Shown: piece after piece, positions 7,893 to 14,926 of the stretch | Position numbering within the stretch: position 1 is the first letter of the stretch | How the letters are laid out: every line of letters starts with the position of its first letter | Source: Sphingomonadales bacterium | GTDB lineage: Bacteria; Pseudomonadota; Alphaproteobacteria; Sphingomonadales; Sphingomonadaceae | Length of the DNA: 53,739 nucleotides | Assembly: GCA_013297725.1 (NCBI GenBank) | Contig: JAAFIB010000011.1 | Span: 1 to 53,739 of the forward strand | Reading direction: 5' to 3' | Made by a program: the position numbers and the translations under genes | The notes under the pieces: model-generated | The model's database searches: none | Told to the model about the DNA's origin: nothing | Seen by the model: the letters and a program-made list of their open reading frames with translations, nothing else

Positions 7893-10234
7893 ATGTCGTA
7901 TTCAGCCGCCAAGACGCTTATACCCATTTGGAAATGCTCGCGGACCTTGGCCAAATCCACCTTGTTGCGATCACGCCAGACGGCCCCATCACCGGGCGAG
8001 ATTTCGGGACTGACAGTGCCACCGCGCTCGCTTGGGCGGAGACGGAAAACGCCAAAGGTCGCAACCTACACTGGACCGTCAACAGGGTCCGTGCAGGCGT
8101 TCACGATAAACCGTCCAAGGCCGATGTTGTCGAGCCGCGTTTTTTGCACGTTGATAGTGACCCCCCAAAAGACGGCTCCCCTTGGGATAAGTCAGCGATC
8201 ATTGCGGCGCTCCTTTGCGACCCTATAAGCCCTTCGCTGATCATCGATAGCGGGAATGGCATTCAGGCATTTTATCCGTTGTCAGAGCTGATAATCGATC
8301 ATGCCCTAGTCGAGAGGGCAAACCGTGCGCTTGCTGCAAAATACAGCGGCGATAAATGTCACAGTATTGACCACCTGATGCGACTACCCGGCTCGATAAA
8401 TTGGCCGAACAAAAAGAAGCAAGAGCTCGGTCGCATTCCCGCGCTTGCTTCAACCATTATACGTGAAACCGGCCGGTATTTGGATACGCAAACCGTCGCA
8501 AGCCTTGCCGCTTCATACGTTCCTCCAGCGGAATCAGAGCGTCCCGAAATCGATATAGGAGACTGCTTGCCACAGACAGTCCATAGCCTTGGGATAAATC
8601 CGTATTCGCCCCTTGCGCGCGCCATTAACCGGCCCGCTGGCGCGGATCGTAGTGCCGACGTCTATCACTGCGCGATGGCCGCTTTTGAGCGCGGCTATAC
8701 TGCTTCCGAAATTGCGGGTCTGTTGCTCAATGCTGACAATCCGATTAGCGCCCATTGCCTCGCGCAAACCAGTCGCACCCCTCAAAACGCCGCCGCGCGC
8801 GTGATAGCCAAAGCAATGGCGGACACGCCACCGGACATTCTTGAGCGTGCGGCTCTGTTTCGGGCCGATTGTGATGGCGCTAATTCACTTTGGGATAAAA
8901 TCTTTCCGCCCGGTGCGATAATGCCGCCTGTAAGTGCAACGTCGGTGCGAGCCGCCACGATCGGAGCAGGCGGTATTGCAAAGGTGAATGCCTGTGTCAC
9001 CATGCTTGAAATGCTGGGCGTATCCGCTCGCTTCGACAAGCGGCACAACACTTTCGAGATTTGCGTCCCCGACGGCCTTAACTGGCCAGACCGGCCCGCT
9101 GGTTGCTTGCCACTTAGCGACGCGACCATACGCCAGCTATGCCTTGAGGTTGGGCGACGCATGAAAGTTTCCGCAGATGTCATGGACGCGGCCTTGCGGA
9201 CGATTGGAGACCGTAGCCCATTCGATCCAGTAGTTGACTATCTCGAAGCCCTGCCCGCTTGGGATAACCAGCCGCGCCTTGGTCGTTTGCTTGCCGACTA
9301 TTGCCGAGCCGACGATACGCCGCTTAACGCGGGCTTCGGACGCCATTTCATGCTTGGGGCCATCGCTCGCGCATGTTGGCCGGGTTGCTCTCACGACGAA
9401 GTGCTTGCATTGACCGGACTGCAAGGCAGTGGAAAATCCAGCTTTGCGAAAATCCTGGGGGGCGATTGGTATAGCGACGCGCCAATCCTCGGCCTCGAAA
9501 CGCAAAAAATTATGGAGCGACTGGCGGGCGCATGGATTCACGAAATTGCAGAGGTGAAGCTAACGGGGAAAGACGGCAATGCGGTCAAGGCGTTCTTCAC
9601 AACCACGCACCACAAGGCGCGGCTCGCCTATGGCCGCGTTGTCGATACCCTGCCCGCGCAATGGGTGCATGTCAGCACCGGTAATAATGATGCCTTCCTA
9701 ACCGATACAACGGGCAATCGGCGCTGGCACGTTGTGCCGGTTGGCGATATCAATCTCGCTGCGCTCAAGCGCGACCGCGATCAACTTTGGGCGGAAGCTC
9801 TGCAAGCATTCAAGACAATGTTTCCAGAGTGGCAGGCTATGCCCCGCAATGATCGCCGTATTCCATTTCCAGAGACACTTTGGGAGGCAGCAGCAATCGC
9901 AGCCGACGGCGCGCGCTTGAAAGACCCTTGGGAGGAAGGTCTTGAAGCGATGATCGCCGATGGCAGGATTACCAGCATCCCAACGGCTGGATGGGCCGAT
10001 TATCCGGTTGGCGGTTTTGTATCGAACGGCGACTTATTGAAGGCATTGCAGACAGCGGGACTGGCGCAAGGCAGCGACCGACGGAACGAAATGCGGTTAA
10101 GTGCCGTATGCATATCGCTCGGCTGGAAAGCACACCGTCAGCGTAATGCCGGAAATCCAAGGCGCGGCTATTTGATTCCCGAAATTAGCTCGAAAGAAAA
10201 TGGGCTGATAATTGCTACAATTGTCGCTAATTAA
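7886..10234 (+). CDS. Primase-helicase (AEP-like primase plus VapE/P-loop helicase domain)
   Basis: A 782-residue replication protein. N-terminal half: archaeo-eukaryotic-primase-like signature with the acidic pair D90-x-D92 (FLHVDSDPPK), an S-GNGIQAFYPL block and D162 (SIDHLMRLPGSINWPN), as in RepB/PrimPol-type primases of mobile elements. C-terminal half: VapE family (PF05272) P-loop ATPase with Walker A GLQGSGKS at 511-518, an acidic HEIAEV segment and the STGNNDAFLTDTTGNRRW sensor region with its arginine. The middle contains a linker that I do not assign. ATG at 7886 has GGGAG just upstream; an in-frame GTG at 7874 is an alternative. It presumably primes and unwinds the element's DNA; the adjacent iteron cluster supports autonomous replication. 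Confidence 0.88.
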   Translation: MVNVVFSRQDAYTHLEMLADLGQIHLVAITPDGPITGRDFGTDSATALAWAETENAKGRNLHWTVNRVRAGVHDKPSKADVVEPRFLHVDSDPPKDGSPWDKSAIIAALLCDPISPSLIIDSGNGIQAFYPLSELIIDHALVERANRALAAKYSGDKCHSIDHLMRLPGSINWPNKKKQELGRIPALASTIIRETGRYLDTQTVASLAASYVPPAESERPEIDIGDCLPQTVHSLGINPYSPLARAINRPAGADRSADVYHCAMAAFERGYTASEIAGLLLNADNPISAHCLAQTSRTPQNAAARVIAKAMADTPPDILERAALFRADCDGANSLWDKIFPPGAIMPPVSATSVRAATIGAGGIAKVNACVTMLEMLGVSARFDKRHNTFEICVPDGLNWPDRPAGCLPLSDATIRQLCLEVGRRMKVSADVMDAALRTIGDRSPFDPVVDYLEALPAWDNQPRLGRLLADYCRADDTPLNAGFGRHFMLGAIARACWPGCSHDEVLALTGLQGSGKSSFAKILGGDWYSDAPILGLETQKIMERLAGAWIHEIAEVKLTGKDGNAVKAFFTTTHHKARLAYGRVVDTLPAQWVHVSTGNNDAFLTDTTGNRRWHVVPVGDINLAALKRDRDQLWAEALQAFKTMFPEWQAMPRNDRRIPFPETLWEAAAIAADGARLKDPWEEGLEAMIADGRITSIPTAGWADYPVGGFVSNGDLLKALQTAGLAQGSDRRNEMRLSAVCISLGWKAHRQRNAGNPRRGYLIPEISSKENGLIIATIVAN

Positions 10235-10236
10235 CT

Positions 10237-10479
10237 GTGCCGACGTGCCAACCCAGTGCCGTCTTCTTCCCGCGACGTTGGCACGGCGGGAAGGCTCAGA
10301 AAATCAACGCTTTTGCACCCTGTGCCGACTGTGCCAACCATCTATAATAGAGAGTAGAATGAAAGAAGAGTAATAAGAGAAGGCGTGTTTTTAGCCCTTA
10401 TGGGAATTTGATGGCACTGGTTGGCACGTCGGCACAAACCCCAGAAATCTGCCATTTTTTTCTGTCGCTCCGTTGGCAC
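10237..10479. repeat. Iteron-like GTGCCAAC cluster, candidate replication origin
   Basis: The octamer GTGCCAAC occurs five times in 235 bp: forward at 10245 and 10331, reverse at 10277, 10420 and 10472. The variant GTGCCGAC occurs at 10237 and 10322 (forward) and 10428 (reverse). The outer 24-nt unit 10237-10260 is the reverse complement of 10413-10435 apart from one missing base. An AT-rich purine-biased stretch at 10340-10380 lies inside. Position directly behind the primase-helicase gene suggests an origin (or operator array). No gene is convincing here. Confidence 0.65.
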
Positions 10480-10715
10480 GGTGTGCAGTGAATAAATACC
10501 GCAATTTAACTCAGCCCGCTTAGTCGTTACGCTACGTTGCGGACAGCAAATAGCAAAACGAATAGGTTCTGGGGGACCCCATACGCCCCCAAGACGGGTA
10601 ACTCCCCGACCGTTCGCTCTCTGAATTTCCAGAAAAATAAATAATAAGGCCAACACTAAATTATCGGCACCTAATGGGCGTTGAGCTGGAGGAACTGCTC
10701 AGGTAAGCGGTTGAG
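10480..10715. other. Non-coding stretch between candidate origin and cargo genes
   Basis: No supported gene. The sequence contains an AT-rich block (about 10633-10665) that could hold a promoter for the following genes, and GGAGGAAC at about 10689, which is too far from the ATG at 10716 to be its ribosome binding site. A 104-codon minus-strand frame runs through this stretch and the repeats but looks fortuitous. Confidence 0.5.
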
Positions 10716-10997
10716 ATGAAATTCGTTCTTCTCGCATTGGCTGTTTTCGCTTTTTTAGCGGGGCTGCGGTCGGCGTGGCTTTGGTATAGAGCCAGCCGCG
10801 TCCAGATCATCCCAATGTGGGAGCAGAATGGCCGGATTGAGCCGGTCGATGTTCGCGCTTCGCAGCAGGAATGGATAATTGCCTTGCTCCAGACTGCGCA
10901 AAAGTCTGGCGACTTGAATCGTCGGGCTGCCCTTTGGACCGCCGCAACTGCGTTACTTAGTGCAATCTCTGCGCTTGTTTCAATTGCGCTTGCCTGA
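10716..10997 (+). CDS. Small membrane protein of cargo pair
   Basis: A 93-residue protein with one N-terminal membrane helix (FVLLALAVFAFLAGL), an amphipathic central part containing VQIIPMWEQNGRIEPVDVRA and QEWIIALLQTAQKSGD, and a second hydrophobic helix at the C-terminus (ALLSAISALVSIALA). Not recognised. The stop is two nt before the ATG of the DUF6883 gene, so the two are probably one operon and one functional unit. Ribosome binding site is weak. A role as membrane partner of the downstream protein is plausible but unproven. Confidence 0.65.
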   Translation: MKFVLLALAVFAFLAGLRSAWLWYRASRVQIIPMWEQNGRIEPVDVRASQQEWIIALLQTAQKSGDLNRRAALWTAATALLSAISALVSIALA

Positions 10998-10999
10998 CC

Positions 11000-12514
11000 A
11001 TGATTGGCTCTTTCTCATTCCTCTTCGATTCCTCCCATTCTGACGCTCCAAGTTCATATGGCGCGCGCTTTAACCCGGCATTCATGCGGGCATTGAAGCG
11101 AGCGGACCCTGCTGGTGAAACCCATAGCTGGATATTGCTGGGCGACATGCTCACTCACAATCTTGCGATGAAAATCACCAAGGTTGAGCATGACGGCAAC
11201 AGGTCTTCTCGCACGATGGGCTATGACAGGGATGTTCTGAAAACGGCAATTTTCGATTTTACGCAGTGGGTGGCTGAGCTGCCCAGCCGATTCGATCCAG
11301 AGCAACTTTTAGAGCGGCTGCTTCGATTGCACGTTTTTCACTGCGTAACGGTCCCTACCGTGAATACGGAAATTGCAATGCGTATCGACAGCGCGTTGCG
11401 GACAGAGCCGTTATATTTGGGCGTAGCAGCTATTGATCGCAGTAACCCCGTTCTGGTCACGCTGCTGATGGAATATCTTGTCCGAAGTGCGGGCGTTAGC
11501 CAAGGTAGGATTTGGTTGGAGGCCGATTATGATGGCGACGTGTTCAACCCATTCGAGACCGACGAGGGCGGGAATGGGGATATCGTCAGCATTCTTGATA
11601 TGGGCGGCTTATCGGCCAAGTTTGGCCCTCTTCCGCAACTGGAGCTTTCCCAAAAGGGAGCAAAGATCGCAGAGCGATATCGGCGAAAAACGCGCTCCAG
11701 TCTTCAAGAACGCGTCTTACAGCTTTTAGCGGATCGATGGGATGAACGTGGAGGTAGCTTTCGTTTTGACGCGATAGGCGACGTGTCGCGTTTTGAGGCA
11801 ATCGTGCCGCCACCCAAGCTGACACATTACGCCCTTGATCCAGCCCATCCGAAAGGTGGCAGTAAGGCAAAGTTCTTCAATGACGTGTTGGCGATAGGGC
11901 CGACCGACTGGAAATATCTGTATGCGCAAATTCTGTCGGGCGTGCTGGACGCTCCTCTTGCCGATGTGACCATGAAGCGTTGGGAAGGCGGCTATGGCGT
12001 CAGTTTCAATGCTAACCTTGGTATCACCGGCCTCAATGGTCGGGTGGCCAATGTATTCACAAACTGGATCATGGAACCAGACGGGTTGCCGCGCCTATCC
12101 ACTATCATGCCGACCGACGAGAACAGTGAGGGCCACATCGCAACTGAACCACCGATTGTCGGCTCTGCATTAAAAGGCGATGCAAAATGGGAGCGCCTTT
12201 ATGAGCTAGCGAACGAGGCAGGCACAAAGGCCCATGATGATGCCGTGCCAACCCCGATGTTCATTGAGGGTTTTGGGGGACAAGGAGACGGCGAGTGCGG
12301 ATTCGGCTATGTCCATGTGCCTGACGCCAGAAGAGATTTCGCGCGCTGGCTATTGAAGAATGGTCACGCATACAAAGGCTATCGCGGTGGAGCTACAATA
12401 AGCTGTCCGCGTGATGGCCAGTCCGTTGATAGGGCGTTTGCATATGCAACGGCATTTGCCCGTGTATTGGAATTGAATGGGGTTGATTGCTCAACCGAGC
12501 GGCGATTGGATTAA
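11000..12514 (+). CDS. Large protein with central DUF6883 domain
   Basis: A 504-residue soluble protein in three parts. Residues 1-270 are not recognised (acidic, with LDMGGLSAKFGPLPQLELS and a basic AERYRRKTRSSLQERV helix). Residues about 272-371 fit DUF6883: LTHYALDPAHP, GSKAKFFNDVLAIGP, a conserved Gly-Tyr strand and a C-terminal NWIMEPDGLPRLSTIMP. Residues about 395-504 form a further domain (FIEGFGGQGDGECGFGYVHV, ending with an Ala/Phe-rich helix). DUF6883 is usually a small stand-alone protein, often next to DUF4926, so the long fusion is unusual. Function unknown. Cargo position in a replicative island makes a defence, toxin or exclusion role worth considering. Confidence 0.7.
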   Translation: MIGSFSFLFDSSHSDAPSSYGARFNPAFMRALKRADPAGETHSWILLGDMLTHNLAMKITKVEHDGNRSSRTMGYDRDVLKTAIFDFTQWVAELPSRFDPEQLLERLLRLHVFHCVTVPTVNTEIAMRIDSALRTEPLYLGVAAIDRSNPVLVTLLMEYLVRSAGVSQGRIWLEADYDGDVFNPFETDEGGNGDIVSILDMGGLSAKFGPLPQLELSQKGAKIAERYRRKTRSSLQERVLQLLADRWDERGGSFRFDAIGDVSRFEAIVPPPKLTHYALDPAHPKGGSKAKFFNDVLAIGPTDWKYLYAQILSGVLDAPLADVTMKRWEGGYGVSFNANLGITGLNGRVANVFTNWIMEPDGLPRLSTIMPTDENSEGHIATEPPIVGSALKGDAKWERLYELANEAGTKAHDDAVPTPMFIEGFGGQGDGECGFGYVHVPDARRDFARWLLKNGHAYKGYRGGATISCPRDGQSVDRAFAYATAFARVLELNGVDCSTERRLD

Positions 12515-12609
12515 CTACAATTAACGAACGCCAGCAATTTTGCTTGCCAATCCAATACCTAAAATTCAAACATCGTGTCGCTTGTCGAAATAAGCGGCAG
12601 GCGGGGCAT

Positions 12610-12766
12610 GGAAACCCCTCGTGAGACACCTCGGTCAGATTTCTGGCCGGGTGGCATGTGCGTATGTCCAGCCGGTTCGCCGGTAAAGGCACATGCGCTC
12701 GTTGTCTCAGCGGGTTTCCAACATCCGGCTTTTGGCCGTCGCCTCAATTTTAACTTGGGGGACGGC
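12610..12766 (+). ncRNA. Candidate structured RNA, multi-branch fold
   Basis: The segment can fold into a closed junction. P1 pairs GGAAACCC (12610-12617) with GGGTTTCC (12712-12719); P2 pairs TGAGACA (12622-12628) with TGTCTCA (12703-12709). Inside are a hairpin with CGGTCA/TGGCCG arms and flanking CACC/GGTG (12627-12653), and one closed by GCATGTGC/GCACATGC (12654-12696) that contains CCGG-TTCG-CCGG. A third hairpin GCCGTC/GACGGC follows (12735-12766). The strand is inferred from the gene direction. P4-like satellites carry an antisense immunity RNA of similar style; homology is not claimed. A reading frame starting at 12575 crosses this region but is probably not translated there. Confidence 0.6.
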
Positions 12767-12799
12767 GGTGCGTCATCCCTGAAAAGGGGGAGATGCACG

Positions 12800-13423
12800 T
12801 TGTTCGCTATTAGCTTTGTATTCGCTATGGTCTTTTTGACCGTAATTGTGCTGGGCATTGTTGGGCTTTTCAAGCCGTTGGCCAAGATCAAAATGCCCAA
12901 TCGGCTTGCAGCGGTCGGATGGATCGTAGCCGGATTTGTTGGATTCTTGGTGGTTATGATCAATGCGCCGTCAAAACCCAGCGCGATGCATGAGGTAGCA
13001 GAAAATAAGAGCAGAGAAGATAAAAAGGCACCTGAGCAAGAGAATAAGGCTCCAGTGGTCGCCAATGCCACGCCAGAAACAAACAAGGTAGAATCGCCGC
13101 CATCGGATTTTGAATTGGCGCAGCGGCTTGCCATCAACACCGGTGGCAACCAGTGGTCGCAAAAACTGTTGTCGATGAGTGAGAAGGATCGTGCCTATAC
13201 GTTAGCAAATGTTGCTAGCTGCAAGTCATCGGGGCGAGCAATGTTCACTGGATCGAGTGATGGCACTGACCTGTGGTCTGTTGGCTGTGAAGAGGGTGAC
13301 GTTCAAGTATCCTTCTCCGCTGACGGTAGCACTCGCATATTGGAGTGTAGCGTCTTGTCCCGGATGAAGCTGGAATGTTGGCGCATGCTGGACAATCCAC
13401 ACCGTTCAGGGTCGAGAAGCTGA
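12800..13423 (+). CDS. Membrane-anchored hypothetical protein
   Basis: Reads as 207 residues from a TTG at 12800 preceded by AGGGGGAG (12785-12792). This start is preferred because the frame upstream (back to 12575) covers the structured RNA. Two membrane helices (FAISFVFAMVFLTVIVLGIV and VGWIVAGFVGFLVVMI) are followed by a Lys/Glu-rich linker and a C-terminal soluble part with SMSEKDRAYTLANVASCKSSG, LWSVGCEEGDVQVSFSADGS and LECSVL; four conserved-looking Cys suggest a disulfide-stabilised domain outside the cytoplasm. Not recognised. The last codons overlap, in another frame, the helicase remnant, so the native C-terminus may have been altered by that junction. Confidence 0.6.
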   Translation: MFAISFVFAMVFLTVIVLGIVGLFKPLAKIKMPNRLAAVGWIVAGFVGFLVVMINAPSKPSAMHEVAENKSREDKKAPEQENKAPVVANATPETNKVESPPSDFELAQRLAINTGGNQWSQKLLSMSEKDRAYTLANVASCKSSGRAMFTGSSDGTDLWSVGCEEGDVQVSFSADGSTRILECSVLSRMKLECWRMLDNPHRSGSRS

Positions 13424-13625
13424 GACCGTTTACCTTGTGCTCGGTGCGCCCAAGGCATCGCAGGGCGGAGCGCGAAGCTGGGCAGCAGGAACACCTAACA
13501 TTTTCAACGTGGCGGTATCGCGCGCTAAGCAGAATTTATATGTGATAGGATCACTTGGCGCTTGGTCAGGCGTGGGGCATGCCCGCGCTATGGCTGAAAG
13601 GTTGGCCAGCGCGAAAACGAGCTGA
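13392..13625 (+). pseudogene. Remnant of a superfamily 1 (AAA_12-type) helicase C-terminus
   Basis: In the frame from about 13392 the translation reads TIHTVQGREAETVYLVLGAP, then TPNIFNVAVSRAKQNLYVIG and ends AERLASAKTS. These are helicase motif V (HTVQGREAE) and motif VI (NVAVSRAKQNLYVIG) of UPF1-like SF1 helicases. Only about 75 residues remain; Walker A and B are absent and there is no start codon of its own except an internal GTG at 13437. It is a decayed 3' end joined to the membrane-protein gene, a likely trace of an earlier, larger cargo. Confidence 0.75.
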
Positions 13626-13683
13626 TACCTGCGCGGCGATTCCTGAGATCAGCGAGCGCCCAAAGCGGGTCACCTTCCACAAT

Positions 13684-13705
13684 TGTGGGGTAAAATGTGG
13701 GGTTG
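13684..13705 (+). promoter_or_regulatory. Candidate integrase arm-type sites, right end
   Basis: TGTGGGGTAAAATGTGGGG holds two GTGGGG boxes (13685, 13697) with the same 12-nt spacing as at the left end (5390, 5402). An AT-rich imperfect inverted repeat (AATAATTGAA/TTCAAATTATT, about 13722-13747) follows, a suitable place for a DNA-bending protein. No gene in 13626-13755. Confidence 0.6.
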
Positions 13706-13755
13706 ATTTTCATGCTTTCAAAATAATTGAATAAATTCAAATTATTGCATCGATA

Positions 13756-13782
13756 GTTCTAATCAAGCCCTGCCACCAATTT
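13756..13782 (+). repeat. attR: imperfect copy of tRNA-Tyr 3' end
   Basis: GTTCTAATCAAGCCCTGCCACCAATTT matches the tRNA 3' end and following AATTT at 5250-5277 with two substitutions and one deletion. It marks the distal end of the element. The divergence suggests either an old insertion or the use of a non-identical original 3' end. Confidence 0.7.
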
Positions 13783-13825
13783 TTCGGATTAAGGGAATAT
13801 CCGGGGGATATTCTCCCGAAAAATT
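13778..13825. terminator. Long hairpin beyond attR
   Basis: A 10-bp outer repeat AATTTTTCGG (13778-13787) / CCGAAAAATT (13816-13825) encloses an inner 8-bp stem GAATATCC/GGATATTC (13795-13813) with a 3-nt loop. It begins at the last bases of attR, where the tRNA-Tyr gene would end in the empty site, so it may be the original tRNA terminator displaced 8.5 kb by the insertion (inference). Confidence 0.5.
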
Positions 13826-13891
13826 CCCAAGCGCCACCTTTGAAATTGGCATGCGGGTAGCGCCTCTTAGATTAGCGCCAGACTTGCAGTA

Positions 13892-14908
13892 TCACGCACT
13901 CGCCCGTTCAAGCAGTTGCACCGGCACAGGCGACAAATCGGGGACTTCGTCCTTCATCACCGCGATCAGTGCGTTGACCAGCATTTCGCCCGCTAGCCTG
14001 TAATCCTGTTCAATCGTCGTCAATGGCGGCTGGGAATAGGCTCCGGTCGCGATGCCATCAAAGCCGACAACGCGCACATCTTTGCCGACTATCACGCCGT
14101 GATCGGCCAGAGCACGCATCGCCCCCAACGCAATAAAGTCGTTCGCTGCGAACAGCCCGTCAAACTTCACCTTGTCGCGCAGCAACGACACGGTTGCTTC
14201 ATAGCCTTGGTTCTCGCGCACCGCATTTTCGGGCAAGGGCGGGCAGATCACGGGTAGCCCCTGTTCAGCCATCACTTGCAAATAGGTCGCCATGCGGTCC
14301 TGAAAGCTGGGCTGCTCACTATCGGTCGGGCCGACAAAAGCGATGGAGCGGCAACCTTTGGCTTGCAGATGCGATAACGCCAATCTTACGCCTTGGGGGT
14401 TGTCACTTTTGATCGACATCAGGTCTTCTTTGCTCGCACCCCAGCACAGCATTGGTGCCTTATGTTTTACCTGTTGGCCAAAGAACGACCAGCCGGCAAC
14501 ATTCTGCCCACTGCCGATCACGATCAGCCCGTCCGCCTGTCCGCTGCCGGTATAATTGGCAAAGAAATTCGCCTCGTTATCCTGAAACGATACGATCAGA
14601 TTATAGCCATGGTCCGCCGCCGACGCTGCGATGCACCCGAGCAGCGACAAATAGAACGGGTTGATATTCGCGCGGTTTTCGCCCGGACGGCAAAGCAGCA
14701 CCAACGCAATGGTATAGCTTTGCCGTGTGCGCAGGCGCAGCGCGTTGTGATCAACCGAATAATTCAGTTCTTTGGCCAGCTCCAACACGCGCAGCCGGGT
14801 TTGTTCATTGACCTTTTTATGCCCGCGCAGCGCCCGCGAAACGGTAGGCTGGGAAAGGCCCAGCATGGCCGCAAGCTGATGTCCGGTAACTCGGCTGTCG
14901 TTGATCAT
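13892..14908 (-). CDS. LacI-family transcriptional regulator
   Basis: A 338-residue repressor. N-terminal LacI helix-turn-helix: VTGHQLAAMLGLSQPTVSRAL, then the hinge region ELNYSVDHNALRLRTRQSY. The remaining 270 residues are a periplasmic-binding-protein-like sensor with FDGLFAANDFIALGAMRAL, VRVVGFDGIATGAYSQPPLTTIEQ and the usual C-terminal part. It lies 18 nt downstream of alanine dehydrogenase on the same strand, so they may be co-transcribed. The usual neighbouring sugar gene is missing; the effector cannot be named. It lies just outside the integrative element. Confidence 0.9.
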   Translation of the reverse strand: MINDSRVTGHQLAAMLGLSQPTVSRALRGHKKVNEQTRLRVLELAKELNYSVDHNALRLRTRQSYTIALVLLCRPGENRANINPFYLSLLGCIAASAADHGYNLIVSFQDNEANFFANYTGSGQADGLIVIGSGQNVAGWSFFGQQVKHKAPMLCWGASKEDLMSIKSDNPQGVRLALSHLQAKGCRSIAFVGPTDSEQPSFQDRMATYLQVMAEQGLPVICPPLPENAVRENQGYEATVSLLRDKVKFDGLFAANDFIALGAMRALADHGVIVGKDVRVVGFDGIATGAYSQPPLTTIEQDYRLAGEMLVNALIAVMKDEVPDLSPVPVQLLERASA

Positions 14909-14926
14909 GCACCCTCTCTGGCGAAA

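Larger units (their letters stand above)
5250..13782. mobile_element. Integrative element at tRNA-Tyr (satellite/genomic-island type)
   Basis: The element runs from the tRNA-Tyr 3' end to an imperfect copy of it at 13756-13782. Contents in order: integrase, an unknown protein, AlpA-like regulator, unknown protein, primase-helicase, candidate iteron origin, small membrane protein, DUF6883 protein, structured RNA region, membrane protein, helicase fragment. All genes point away from the tRNA. There are no capsid, terminase, tail, relaxase or conjugation genes, so it is neither a complete prophage nor an ICE; gene set and size resemble P4-like or other phage satellites and small replicative islands. 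That classification is inference. Confidence 0.85.

Noticed and set aside
10237-10479. CRISPR-like array
   Set aside because: Repeats are only 8 nt, in both orientations and with irregular spacing; an iteron or operator array fits better.
10342-10656. 104-codon minus-strand frame through the repeat region
   Set aside because: It crosses the GTGCCAAC cluster, lacks a ribosome binding site and shows no recognisable domain; composition looks like a reverse-strand artefact.
12575-12799. N-terminal extension of the membrane-protein frame
   Set aside because: The extension overlaps an extensively paired RNA region, has Pro/Cys-rich unfolded-looking sequence, and a better ribosome site lies before the TTG at 12800.
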